This document shows positions 1 through 8,223 of a stretch of 64,000 bases of DNA, piece by piece. Each line of letters opens with the position of its first letter. Position 1 is the stretch's first letter. Below the pieces are notes generated by a model. It searched no databases and was not told where the DNA came from. It worked only from the letters and a program-made list of their open reading frames with translations. The position numbers and the translations under genes were made by a program. Source of the stretch: Chthonomonas sp. (GTDB lineage Bacteria; Armatimonadota; Fimbriimonadia; Fimbriimonadales; Fimbriimonadaceae); NCBI GenBank assembly GCA_016788425.1, contig JAEURQ010000002.1, positions 248,001-312,000 on the forward strand, read 5' to 3'.

Positions 1-1384
1 TCGCGTTTTCGGCGATTGACTTCTCGAGCTCGTGGTAAACGCGATCGAGGTCCGAGAAGCTCATCATCTGCTCCCAGTTCTGGCCGATGATTTCGTCGGG
101 AACGAAGCCGAGCATCGCGGCAAACGTGGTGTTTGCCTCGAGGATTTTGCCCGTCGGATTGAATCGCGCGATGCCTTCCACGGCGTTTTCCAAAACCGAG
201 TTTAGTTCGCCGAGCCGCGCGGTGCGCTCTTCCACCACGGTCTCCAAGTTTTCGTTGGCCTGGCGCAGGAGTTCTTCGCGCCGCTCGATCTCGCGCTGAG
301 CGGCAGCCTGCCGCTCCAGCATCTTGTTCACCTGCGTGGCGAGCCAGCCGATCTCGTCGGTGCTATCCACGCCCACGCGCTTGTCAACTCGCTCGCCGAC
401 GTTCTGCACGTCGGAAGTAAAGGTTTCCAGCCGGCGCAGAACGGTGCGGCTGATATACATCCAAAACATGAGCCCGACGGCGATGGTGGTCACCGACACC
501 GAGAAGATCAGCGCAGTGATGTTGTCCTTACCCTCCGAGAGAATCGTTTGCGGAACCTTGGTATCCAACGTTGCGAAGGTGCGCGATGAGAAATTGATGA
601 GTGGCACCGAGATTTTCAGAATGCCATCTTGCAGCTTGGTCACCGCGGCCGAGGAGGTGCCGGCTACGTTTTCGAAGTTAACGTCGAGCGCCGAATTCAG
701 ATTGTTCAACCGACCAAGATCGCCGAGGTGCGTGTTGTTGAGCACTTGCACCGTCGCCAGGAATCCAGACTTGCCGCTGGTTTGCGACTTCCACGGCACC
801 AGCGAAACCAGTCCGACCAGGCTGTCGCCCACCGAAAGCGCCTTGCCCCACCCGCGTTTCAGCACCGGGCTTAGCCGAATCTGCTCCTGAAGCTCAGCCG
901 CTTTGACCCATTGGCGGGCCTTTAGCGAGATCGGGAGAAGCGTGTTGTCGCTGCGAGTGCTGGTAAAGGGTCGTCCGGCGGACTGCAGTATTGAGCCGTG
1001 CGAATCGATGATGACCGCGCCGTGAAACGCGCTCGCCGAATCGGTTTTGCTAAACACCTGAGCCAAGGGCCGGGTTCGGCACGATACGCTGAGGGCCTCC
1101 GCCGCAGCCGTCAGGGCCTCCAGCCGAACCTGCAACACTTTTTCGATTCGGTCGCCGGTGCGCAATGCGTTCCGGTTCTCCAAACTATCGTAACCGCTCA
1201 GCAGCACGAACCGCGAGATAAGGCCGATCATGCCGACCAACAGAATGACAAGCAGGCCGACGCCCAGTATGAACTGAGTTCTTAGTTTTTTGCTCCGGCT
1301 TACTTGGGTTACCATGGCTCTCGGTTCCATGTCGGCTGTTTTGACCCTAAACCGCAGGGGCACCTTGAGCTTTTCCGGTAACAT
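1..1384 (-). CDS. CHASE4-like / HAMP / PAS membrane signalling protein (C-terminus beyond window)
   Basis: This reverse-strand frame is open from about 1384 to the window edge, so the 3' end is missing. The protein begins with a short basic segment and a membrane helix (ILGVGLLVILLVGMIGLI). A roughly 230-residue extracytoplasmic region resembling CHASE4 follows, then a second helix, a HAMP linker with a helical coiled-coil stretch, and the start of a PAS domain (LENAVEGIARFNPTGKILEA). It is probably a sensor kinase or diguanylate cyclase; the output domain that would decide lies outside the window. Start choice: ATG 1384 has AAGGA about 6 nt upstream but leaves only 12 nt to the divergent livF. 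In-frame ATGs at 1330 and 1315 are alternatives. Confidence 0.8.
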   Translation of the reverse strand, partial: MLPEKLKVPLRFRVKTADMEPRAMVTQVSRSKKLRTQFILGVGLLVILLVGMIGLISRFVLLSGYDSLENRNALRTGDRIEKVLQVRLEALTAAAEALSVSCRTRPLAQVFSKTDSASAFHGAVIIDSHGSILQSAGRPFTSTRSDNTLLPISLKARQWVKAAELQEQIRLSPVLKRGWGKALSVGDSLVGLVSLVPWKSQTSGKSGFLATVQVLNNTHLGDLGRLNNLNSALDVNFENVAGTSSAAVTKLQDGILKISVPLINFSSRTFATLDTKVPQTILSEGKDNITALIFSVSVTTIAVGLMFWMYISRTVLRRLETFTSDVQNVGERVDKRVGVDSTDEIGWLATQVNKMLERQAAAQREIERREELLRQANENLETVVEERTARLGELNSVLENAVEGIARFNPTGKILEANTTFAAMLGFVPDEIIGQNWEQMMSFSDLDRVYHELEKSIAENA

Positions 1385-1396
1385 AACCTTTCCTTC

Positions 1397-2101
1397 ATGC
1401 TCAAGATTTCGGACATTAACGTTTACTACGGGGCGATCCACGCCCTAAAAGGCGTCAGCATGGAGGTCGAAAAGGGCGAGATCGTCTCCATCATCGGCTC
1501 CAACGGAGCCGGCAAGAGCACCCTCCTCCGCACCATCTCGGGCTTGCTCAAGCCTCGCAATGGCTCAATCCAGTTTTTGGGCGATGATATTGGCGGCATG
1601 CGAGCCGACCTGATCGTGAAAGCCGGGATCGGTCAGAGTCCCGAAGGTCGCCGAATCTTTACGAACATGAGCGTGCAGGAAAACCTGCAACTCGGAGCCT
1701 TCATTCGGCGCGACGCCGCGGGCATTGCCGAGGATGTCGAAAAGGTGCTCGGCCTGTTTCCGCGGCTACAAGAGCGGTACAAGCAAAACGCCGGGACCCT
1801 CAGTGGCGGCGAGCAGCAGATGCTGGCCATTGGCCGCGCCATGATGAGTCGCCCGCAGTTGCTGCTTTTGGATGAACCCAGCATGGGCCTCGCGCCGAAC
1901 TTGGTGGCCGAGATTTTCCGGATCATCCTCAACATCAGTGCCACCGGCGTGACCGTTCTCGTGGTCGAGCAAAACGCGCACCGCGCCCTCGAAATTGCGA
2001 ATCGGGCCTACGTTCTGGAGACCGGCAGCATGGTGCTGAGCGGCATGGGCAAGGATCTCCTAGACGATCCGCGGGTGAGAGAAGCGTATTTGGGTGGCTA
2101 G
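1397..2101 (+). CDS. livF: LivF-type branched-chain amino acid ABC transporter ATPase
   Basis: The 234-residue protein is a complete single-domain ABC ATPase of the LivF family. It has Walker A GSNGAGKS (about residues 34-41), signature LSGGEQQ, Walker B LLLLDEPSMGLAP and the switch histidine after VVEQN. LivF normally works with LivG, two permeases (LivH/LivM) and a periplasmic binding protein to import branched-chain amino acids or related substrates such as urea. None of these partners is in the window. The next genes are rimI and tsaD, and the upstream gene diverges, so this is an orphan ATPase that must act with components encoded elsewhere. No clear Shine-Dalgarno precedes the ATG. Confidence 0.9.
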   Translation: MLKISDINVYYGAIHALKGVSMEVEKGEIVSIIGSNGAGKSTLLRTISGLLKPRNGSIQFLGDDIGGMRADLIVKAGIGQSPEGRRIFTNMSVQENLQLGAFIRRDAAGIAEDVEKVLGLFPRLQERYKQNAGTLSGGEQQMLAIGRAMMSRPQLLLLDEPSMGLAPNLVAEIFRIILNISATGVTVLVVEQNAHRALEIANRAYVLETGSMVLSGMGKDLLDDPRVREAYLGG

Positions 2102-2108
2102 TTCGCCG

Positions 2109-2576
2109 ATGGACCTGTCCACGCTGCGCTACGAAACCCTGCGCGAAGAACATATCGAATCGGTGCTCGCCATTGAGAAAGCGGGGCAATCTGCGCCGTG
2201 GTCCGCGGCCTCCTTCCGCAACGAAATCAACCACAAGCACGCCGTGTTTTTGGTCGCCTTTCTCGGCGGCGAGATTGTCGGCTACGTCGGTGTTTGGCTC
2301 TTGGTTGATGAGGCGCACATCACCACCGTCATGGTTCGCGACGATCACCGTCGCCAGGGTCTCGGCGATCGTCTCGTCCGGGAGGCCCTCACCCGAGCCC
2401 GCGAAAAAGGCATGACCGACGCCACGCTCGAAGTTCGAGCCGGCAATATCGCCGCGCTGAAGCTCTACGAGCGGCTGGGATTTCTTAATGTCGCTGTGCG
2501 CAAGCGCTACTACCCGGACAACCAAGAGGACGCAGTGGTGATGTGGCTCTACAACCTCGCCGAGGCTAAGCTGTGA
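2109..2576 (+). CDS. rimI: Ribosomal protein S18-alanine N-acetyltransferase (GNAT)
   Basis: This is a GNAT acetyltransferase of RimI size (155 aa from this start). The acetyl-CoA loop motif A is visible as RRQGLGDRLV, followed by NIAALKLYERLGF, the usual C-terminal GNAT segment. RimI acetylates the N-terminal alanine of ribosomal protein bS18, and many genomes place it beside tsaD/tsaB as here. An in-frame GTG at 2094 would overlap the livF stop by 8 nt. I prefer ATG 2109 because it gives the usual short N-terminus, but the choice is open. The stop overlaps the tsaD GTG (GTGA), implying translational coupling. Confidence 0.86.
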   Translation: MDLSTLRYETLREEHIESVLAIEKAGQSAPWSAASFRNEINHKHAVFLVAFLGGEIVGYVGVWLLVDEAHITTVMVRDDHRRQGLGDRLVREALTRAREKGMTDATLEVRAGNIAALKLYERLGFLNVAVRKRYYPDNQEDAVVMWLYNLAEAKL

Positions 2577-3604
2577 AACTGCTCGACGGCTTGGTGCTTG
2601 GCATTGAAAGCAGTTGCGACGAAACGAGCGTGGCGATTCTCGATGGGTTCAACGTGCGCGCTAACATCGTGGCGAGCCAAATCGCAATGCACCAGCAGTG
2701 GGGTGGAGTGGTTCCCGAGGCCGCAGCCCGCGCCCACGTGCAAAGCATGATTCCATGCATCGCCTCGGCCCTGCAAGCCGCGGGAGCCTCGATCGCTGAC
2801 GTGCGCGGAATCGCTGTCACGAACCGCCCGGGCTTGGTCGGCGCGCTTTCGGTCGGCGTCACCGCGGCCAAGGCCCTAAGCGTCGCGCAAGGCGTTCCGC
2901 TGGTGGGAGTCCACCACTTGGAGGGGCACTTGATGAGCGCCCACTTTGCCGCCACGCGGCCTGAGTTTCCGCACGTCGCGCTGATCGTGAGCGGCGGTCA
3001 CACCGAAATCGTGCTCGTGCGGGCCCCGGGCGACTACGAGATTTTCGGCGAGACCATTGACGACGCGGCGGGCGAAGCGTTCGACAAGTGCGCCCGACTG
3101 CTCGGCATCCCGTATCCTGGCGGACGTGGCTTGCAGGAACTCGCGGCAACGGGCAATTCGCGCGCGTTCGACCTGCCGCGTAGCCTGCCCAAAGACCCGT
3201 TCAACTTCAGCTTTAGCGGTCTCAAAACGGCCGCCCTCCGCTTGATTGAGCGCGAAGGGCCGGGCATCAATCGGCACGACGCGGCGGCTAGCATTCAGGC
3301 CGCCATCGTGGATGTGCTTGTGAAAAAGGTCATGCACGCGTTACGCGAGATCGGCGACGTGTGGGGCCTGACTTTGGTGGGCGGCGTGGCCGCCAACAGC
3401 GAGCTGCGCTCGCGACTTGCCGACAAGTGCCAGCAATCTGGCTTCGGGTTTGCGACGCCGCCGATGGAGTTTTGCACCGACAACGCGGCCATGATCGCGC
3501 TCGCGGGATCGTGGCGCTTGGCTCAGGGGCAGGCCGACGACTCTTCGCTGGACGTGTTTCCAAACGCCGAGCTACCATCCTCGACGCACCAAAACCAGTC
3601 GTAA
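2573..3604 (+). CDS. tsaD: tRNA N6-adenosine threonylcarbamoyltransferase TsaD
   Basis: TsaD transfers threonylcarbamoyl from TC-AMP to A37 of ANN-decoding tRNAs, together with TsaB and TsaE. The N-terminal ASKHA signature GIESSCDETSVAI and the metal-binding HHLEGH histidines (about residue 109) are intact, as are VSGGHTE and GGVAANSELR. Length (343 aa) is normal. It starts with GTG overlapping the rimI stop. Its last 82 nt are antisense to the 3' end of the convergent RAYT-like gene, an unusually long overlap for a housekeeping gene. Confidence 0.95.
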   Translation: MKLLDGLVLGIESSCDETSVAILDGFNVRANIVASQIAMHQQWGGVVPEAAARAHVQSMIPCIASALQAAGASIADVRGIAVTNRPGLVGALSVGVTAAKALSVAQGVPLVGVHHLEGHLMSAHFAATRPEFPHVALIVSGGHTEIVLVRAPGDYEIFGETIDDAAGEAFDKCARLLGIPYPGGRGLQELAATGNSRAFDLPRSLPKDPFNFSFSGLKTAALRLIEREGPGINRHDAAASIQAAIVDVLVKKVMHALREIGDVWGLTLVGGVAANSELRSRLADKCQQSGFGFATPPMEFCTDNAAMIALAGSWRLAQGQADDSSLDVFPNAELPSSTHQNQS

Positions 3605-4023
3605 TCGCCGCCGGTTTCTTCTTCGATCGGAGCGCAACTCTCAAAAATCGTCTCCCAGCGTTCTTCAAATTCCGCTTGGTCGCGCACGATGCGGTCGTAG
3701 CTTTCGCCGCTCACCGGCGGGTAACGCTCGCCCGATTTCTTGAGAATCTCGCGCATCGCTTTCGCCTTGGTTTTCTCGAGCGCGTCGGAGAACTCGCCGC
3801 CCTCGGGGAACCGAAACATCATCTCGGTGGCCTCGGGAAGGGCGCACACAATGATCAGGTCAAACCCTTTGCTGGTGAGTTTCATCAGCCGGAAATAGAG
3901 GATCTTCAGCTCGTCATCGGTCAGTGGCCGCCGCGAGTTGAACGTGACGTAATACACCACGTCGTCGGCGCGCCAGTGGGGCAGGTGGCCGCGCCAAAGA
4001 TTGAAGTTCTTCCAGCGGCCCAT
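3523..4023 (-). CDS. RAYT/Y1-transposase-derived protein lacking the HUH motif
   Basis: The 166-residue product resembles REP-associated tyrosine transposases (Y1_Tnp, IS200-like). It opens with RGHLPHWRADDVVYYVTF, and its C-terminal half has ESYDRIVRD...FEERWETIF and DYDWFWC, which correspond to the family's yyDriiRd, YI..NP and Y.W blocks. Where active members have PNHVHLL, this protein has PEATEMM (residues 63-69), so both HUH histidines are absent. The following helix lacks an evident catalytic tyrosine. The ORF is intact and begins 3 nt after the galE stop, suggesting co-expression and domestication rather than a live element. Its tail is antisense to tsaD. The family call rests on motif recognition by eye. 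Confidence 0.7.
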   Translation of the reverse strand: MGRWKNFNLWRGHLPHWRADDVVYYVTFNSRRPLTDDELKILYFRLMKLTSKGFDLIIVCALPEATEMMFRFPEGGEFSDALEKTKAKAMREILKKSGERYPPVSGESYDRIVRDQAEFEERWETIFESCAPIEEETGGDYDWFWCVEDGSSAFGNTSSEESSACP

Positions 4024-4026
4024 CGC

Positions 4027-5004
4027 TTAGTATCCGTCGGGGTGCGTCTGCCGCCACGCCCAAGCGTGCTCTACCATCGTGTCGAGGTCGGGGTACTTCG
4101 GCGTCCAGCCGAACTCCTTACGAATCGCCTCGCTGCTGGCAATTAAGCGCGCCGGGTCGCCATCGCGACGCGGGCCGTCTTGGTTGGGCACCGGCATGCC
4201 GGTGATGCGGGCGACGGCGTCAATCACTTCGCGCACGCTGAAGCCGTTGCCGTTGCCCAAGTTGAACTGGCGGCTCTCACCGCCCGCGCGCAAGTGCTTG
4301 GTCGCCAGAATGTGGGCCGCGGCGAGGTCCATCACGTGCACGTAGTCGCGCAGGCAGGTGCCGTCGGGCGTATCCCAATCCGTGCCGAACACGGTGAGGG
4401 GCGGCACCTTGCCCATGGCCGCCAAAATCGTTCGCGGAATGAGGTGCGTTTCCGGATTGTGGTTCTCACCGATCACGCCCTCGGGGTCGGAACCGGCGGC
4501 GTTAAAGTAGCGCAAAGCCACCGATTTGAGGCCGTACGCGCGGTCGTAACTTTGAATCATGCGCTCGACGTTCCACTTCGTTTCGCCGTACGGACTGGTC
4601 GGGTCCTTGGGGTGCTTCTCATCGATCGGCACGTACTGCGGTTCGCCATACACAGCGGCGGTCGAGCTGAACACGAACTTGCTGACGCCATGCGCTCGCA
4701 TCGCATCAAGTAGGGTCATCACGCCATACAGATTGTTGCGGTAGTAGCGCGCGGGCTCTTTGGTGCTCTCGCCGACCTCGATGTACGCCGCGAAGTGCAT
4801 CACCACATCAATGTCGTTTTCGGCAAACACCTGATCCAGCGAGCTCGGGTTGGTGATATCGCCCTCGAACAGCTGCGAGCCTTGTGTCGCGGGGCGGAAG
4901 CCCTTCTCCAGCGAGTCGAAAATGAGGTGGGGAATGCCCTCGGCGCGCAGCGCTTTGCACACGTGCGACCCGACGAAACCGGCGCCGCCAACTACAAGAA
5001 TCAT
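4027..5004 (-). CDS. galE: UDP-glucose 4-epimerase
   Basis: This extended short-chain dehydrogenase/epimerase interconverts UDP-glucose and UDP-galactose, with NAD bound by GGAGFVG near the N-terminus. The catalytic YxxxK appears as YGETK, preceded by FSSTAAVYG. The C-terminal half carries NLGNGNGFSVREVI, typical of GalE. I start at ATG 5004, which has a GAGG ribosome-binding sequence and places the glycine-rich loop at residue 6. An upstream in-frame ATG at 5043 would add 13 atypical residues and overlap the methyltransferase. It lies 5 nt after the methyltransferase gene and 3 nt before the RAYT-like gene, forming a three-gene unit. Confidence 0.93.
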   Translation of the reverse strand: MILVVGGAGFVGSHVCKALRAEGIPHLIFDSLEKGFRPATQGSQLFEGDITNPSSLDQVFAENDIDVVMHFAAYIEVGESTKEPARYYRNNLYGVMTLLDAMRAHGVSKFVFSSTAAVYGEPQYVPIDEKHPKDPTSPYGETKWNVERMIQSYDRAYGLKSVALRYFNAAGSDPEGVIGENHNPETHLIPRTILAAMGKVPPLTVFGTDWDTPDGTCLRDYVHVMDLAAAHILATKHLRAGGESRQFNLGNGNGFSVREVIDAVARITGMPVPNQDGPRRDGDPARLIASSEAIRKEFGWTPKYPDLDTMVEHAWAWRQTHPDGY

Positions 5005-5009
5005 AGGCC

Positions 5010-5660
5010 TCAAGATACCCGTGCGGTTACGACCGTGGTCCAATGATGCCGAGCTAGTACCGTGACTTCATCAAATCCCGCTTCCGTGAGACCTTCCAAA
5101 TACGCAGCACACGAAGAAATGTTAAATTTTTGGTCAAAAACTTGGCGTTCGTTTTCAATGAAGGCGGGAGGCAAACCGTTCTCCGTGAGCATGTGAATCC
5201 AGGCATCGCGGTCGGCGGGCACATCGTCACTGCAAAAGTCGGCGGTCATCAACACGCTGCCGGTCGCAAGGTGTCGCCGGATTGAACGCCACAACCGCAC
5301 CTTGTCGGCCAAAAAGTGCCCCACCAGCAGGCAAGTTGCGCCATCGAACTCGTCATCCGGGGCTAAATTGTCTACTTCACCCCATAGAAGTTGCACAGAA
5401 CGATCGCCACCAAAGCGTTCTCGGGCTACGTCCAGCATCGCTTGGGCCGGATCAACGCCGACAATCCGCCGGCCCTCGCCACGCAGCACGTCGATCTCCC
5501 GACCAGTCCCGCAACCGACCACGAGCAGACGCGTTGCACTAGGAAAAAGAGAAGGAATTGCCGCTAAAACTTCTTGATATCCCGGCACCAGCCGAGGCGC
5601 TGTTTCATCGTAACGAGCCGCGACCGCGGCGCTGCCAAAGGAAAATTGCGGCGATTCCAT
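5010..5660 (-). CDS. Class I SAM-dependent methyltransferase
   Basis: A 216-residue Rossmann-fold methyltransferase. The SAM-binding motif I is LLVVGCGTGREIDVL, followed by an acidic residue in VGVDPAQAMLDVARERF, and the motif-III-like region is HLATGSVLMTADF. No substrate-specific domain is recognisable. The start at ATG 5660 is chosen because translation further upstream would be antisense to the signal peptide and body of the divergent TlpA-like gene. It is the first gene of the unit containing galE and the RAYT-like protein. The substrate is unknown. Confidence 0.82.
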   Translation of the reverse strand: MESPQFSFGSAAVAARYDETAPRLVPGYQEVLAAIPSLFPSATRLLVVGCGTGREIDVLRGEGRRIVGVDPAQAMLDVARERFGGDRSVQLLWGEVDNLAPDDEFDGATCLLVGHFLADKVRLWRSIRRHLATGSVLMTADFCSDDVPADRDAWIHMLTENGLPPAFIENERQVFDQKFNISSCAAYLEGLTEAGFDEVTVLARHHWTTVVTARVS

Positions 5661-5706
5661 GCATAAACATGTTACGCATCCCAGGGTTGGTCGTGTATAA
5701 AGAGGT

Positions 5707-6276
5707 ATGCGAGCTAAAACCGTTTTCCTGCTCACCGCTGTCGCAAGCCTCGTCTTCGCCCAAACAGCACCACCCGCCGCGCAAAAAGCACCCACGCTGG
5801 AAGAGCGCATTGCTGAATTCAACAAGGCCAACATGGGCAAGCCGATGGCTGACTTCACGATGTCAACTATCTCCGACAACAAACTCACCAACAAGGACCT
5901 GATGGGCAAGATCGTGGTCATTGATTTCTGGGCAACCTGGTGCGGCCCGTGCAAGGCCGCCGCGCCGAAGATCAACGCTATGCATAAGGAACTCGCGAGC
6001 GAAGGTGTGGTGTTCATCGGCGCCAATGCCGGCGAACGCGACAAGGACGGCAAGCGAGTGCAAACCAAGGAAAATGCGGTTGCCTACCAAGCCGAGCACA
6101 AGTACGAATACACATTCACCTACGGCAACGATGACCTGATGAAGAAGCTGAAGGCACCGGCTTACCCGAGCTTCCTGATCATCGACCGCAAGGGCGTGGT
6201 GCGCGAAACCATGGTTGGCTTCAACGAAGCCAAGATGCGCCAAGCCTTGAAGGAACTGATGGCCGAGCCGAACTAG
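5707..6276 (+). CDS. TlpA/ResA-like thiol-disulfide oxidoreductase, exported
   Basis: The protein (189 aa) has a signal peptide (hydrophobic TVFLLTAVASLVFA after MRAK) and a thioredoxin fold of the TlpA/ResA type. The active site is WCGPC in VIDFWATWCGPCKAAAPKI, and the cis-proline region reads APAYPSFLIIDRKG. It likely reduces extracytoplasmic disulfides, for example during c-type cytochrome maturation or cuproprotein assembly, although no such partner is adjacent. Its TAG stop lies within a CTAG shared with the stop of the convergent GHL10-dockerin gene. Confidence 0.88.
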   Translation: MRAKTVFLLTAVASLVFAQTAPPAAQKAPTLEERIAEFNKANMGKPMADFTMSTISDNKLTNKDLMGKIVVIDFWATWCGPCKAAAPKINAMHKELASEGVVFIGANAGERDKDGKRVQTKENAVAYQAEHKYEYTFTYGNDDLMKKLKAPAYPSFLIIDRKGVVRETMVGFNEAKMRQALKELMAEPN

Positions 6277-8171
6277 TTTAGTTCGTCGCCCACCATATCA
6301 AACGAACCCGCGAGGATCGCATAGTCGGCAATGTCGACGATGAGATCCTCGTTGAGGTCTGCGCCACTCACAAACGCGGCGTCGCCGAGCGCGGCATCAA
6401 ACGCCCCCGCCAGCACCGAGTAGTCGGCGATATCCACGATGTTGTCGCCGTTTACGTCGCCATTCCGCAGGCTCATCGGCACCTCGGGCACGTCGCTCGT
6501 CCCGGCCGCCACGCTCACCACGCGCCGGAGCCAGTGCTCGTGCTTCACCGCCACGCGGTAGGCGTCGTCGCCGGGCAAAGCCAAAGCAAACTTGCCCGAG
6601 CCGTTGGCGCGCGCCTGAACTGTGCTCAAAATCTGCCCGTTGGCGTCGGCAATTTCAAAAGTAAACAGGCGAGCCGGGCCAAAGTGGCTGTTGAGCAGGG
6701 CGATATCGCCAAAGAACACCCGTTTCGGGCTGCCAATAAACTCCATCGCGCGGCGGTCGTCTTGGTCCACATCGGCGTCGCCGTCAAAGTTCATCAAGTT
6801 GGGGCTGCTCGCGCCGGTGCTGGGCCCGGTGAACACCTGATCAAAGATTGCGCGGTCGCCATCCGTGAGCATTCCGCGCGCACCCAAGCGATTCTCCGCG
6901 ATCGCTTGTCGCAGGCGTTGGTTGTCCAGAGTCGTGAGTTGCCCGTCGGAATTCCAATCCGCGCGCCCCGAATAGGCCACCGGCGAACCTGAATACAGGC
7001 CGCGGAATACTGTCCAGTCACGGAAATCAACTTCGCCATCGCCGTTGAGATCGGCGCGTTGCGGCATGGCGTTGGCGTTCAGCCAAGTCTTGGTGGACGT
7101 CTGCTCGGTCGGCGAGGCAAACCACGACCCATCGAAGACGATCCAACTCTCGATGCCTCGCGCCTTCACGGTCGCCAGTTGCGAGGTCAGCGCCGGGTGT
7201 GTGGCCCCTCCGGTGATCGCGAGGCCCGCCCAAATCGGACGGCCCGAGGCCGAGTTTTGAGTGGTCTGCAAATCGGTGTTGATGGAAGCGGTTGTCGAAC
7301 CGTAGGCCATGGGCACAATCGCTTCCAAGTAGCCTTGAGCGGCCATTGTCGGCCAATCTTGGCACTTGGCCACCTGGGCGCTGCTGCTCATCGCCGAGGC
7401 GAAAATCGCGCCCGAGAACGTGAGGTCCGAGTTCACCGCGATGATGCCCTGGCGCATCTGGTTGGCGGCTTCGGCAATGCGCGCTCGCCGCCACGCCAAA
7501 AAGTTGGCGTACTGCCCCTGCGAGGTCCGCGCCGCCTGCGTACTCAGGGTGACGCTCGAACCAATAAACGTCGAGAACAGACTTTGCGAAGTGGTGTCGT
7601 AGCTCCACGGGCTGGGGAAGTTGTCGCTGGTGCTATTGTCGAGCGGGAATCGGTGGTAGTCAGTTTGGATTCCCCAAAGGCCGGCGTAAGCCGCTAGTTC
7701 GCCCGTATAGGCGCGAAGCTTGGCTTGCACTCCCGGCAGAGTAAGGTTGGCGAACACTTGCAACGCTTGGTCGCCGCCCGTCGCGTTTGTCGCCACGTTC
7801 CACACGCGGTATTCCGGGTTGGCGGTGAAGTTGTATCCCCCCGTTGTGTCGTACTGCCAGTAGGAAGTCTCGAGCCACGCATGCAGCCGCAAGCCGTAGC
7901 GAGTCGCAATCGGGATCGCCTGAGCCAGGTAGTCGGTTCCTGGATAGCGTTGGTTAAAGGTCCCCGCCGCCCCAATCGTGACGCCGTGGTAGAAAGTCTC
8001 CAGGAACACGTCGGTGATCCCCGCCGCCCGCAGGTTCGCAAAAGCGATTTCCAGCCCGATCGTGCTGCCATCTCCGCGAAGCCAAGCTCCGCGCACCGGA
8101 CGCGAATCCAGGTACTGAGCCGGGGCGATTTGGATCAGGGCCAGGGTAAGCAGCCCGGCGAGCTTCTTCAT
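6273..8171 (-). CDS. Secreted GHL10-family glycoside hydrolase-like protein with dockerin-like calcium repeats
   Basis: The protein (632 aa from ATG 8171, an MKK signal peptide ending near APAQ) begins with a glycosyl-hydrolase-like 10 domain (the DUF187/YngK family): RPVRGAWLRG, ITDVFLETFYHG, LRLHAWLET and IVPMAYG are visible. The C-terminal third has three regions of dockerin-like EF-hand loops: DLNGDGEVD with DWNSDGQLT, FDGDADVDQDD, and DVNGDNIVDIADY with DLNEDLIVDIADY. A carboxypeptidase-regulatory-like module (GSGKFALALPGDDAYRVAVK) precedes the last pair. The family acts on peptidoglycan or polysaccharide; the substrate here is not evident. A longer reading upstream to 8258 would overlap the divergent ATPase start and is unlikely. 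Confidence 0.82.
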   Translation of the reverse strand: MKKLAGLLTLALIQIAPAQYLDSRPVRGAWLRGDGSTIGLEIAFANLRAAGITDVFLETFYHGVTIGAAGTFNQRYPGTDYLAQAIPIATRYGLRLHAWLETSYWQYDTTGGYNFTANPEYRVWNVATNATGGDQALQVFANLTLPGVQAKLRAYTGELAAYAGLWGIQTDYHRFPLDNSTSDNFPSPWSYDTTSQSLFSTFIGSSVTLSTQAARTSQGQYANFLAWRRARIAEAANQMRQGIIAVNSDLTFSGAIFASAMSSSAQVAKCQDWPTMAAQGYLEAIVPMAYGSTTASINTDLQTTQNSASGRPIWAGLAITGGATHPALTSQLATVKARGIESWIVFDGSWFASPTEQTSTKTWLNANAMPQRADLNGDGEVDFRDWTVFRGLYSGSPVAYSGRADWNSDGQLTTLDNQRLRQAIAENRLGARGMLTDGDRAIFDQVFTGPSTGASSPNLMNFDGDADVDQDDRRAMEFIGSPKRVFFGDIALLNSHFGPARLFTFEIADANGQILSTVQARANGSGKFALALPGDDAYRVAVKHEHWLRRVVSVAAGTSDVPEVPMSLRNGDVNGDNIVDIADYSVLAGAFDAALGDAAFVSGADLNEDLIVDIADYAILAGSFDMVGDELN

Positions 8172-8223
8172 GGCAAAAGTGTAGCGGAAAAGTGAGGCGA
8201 GTCCGGCTAGTAAACTTACGGAG

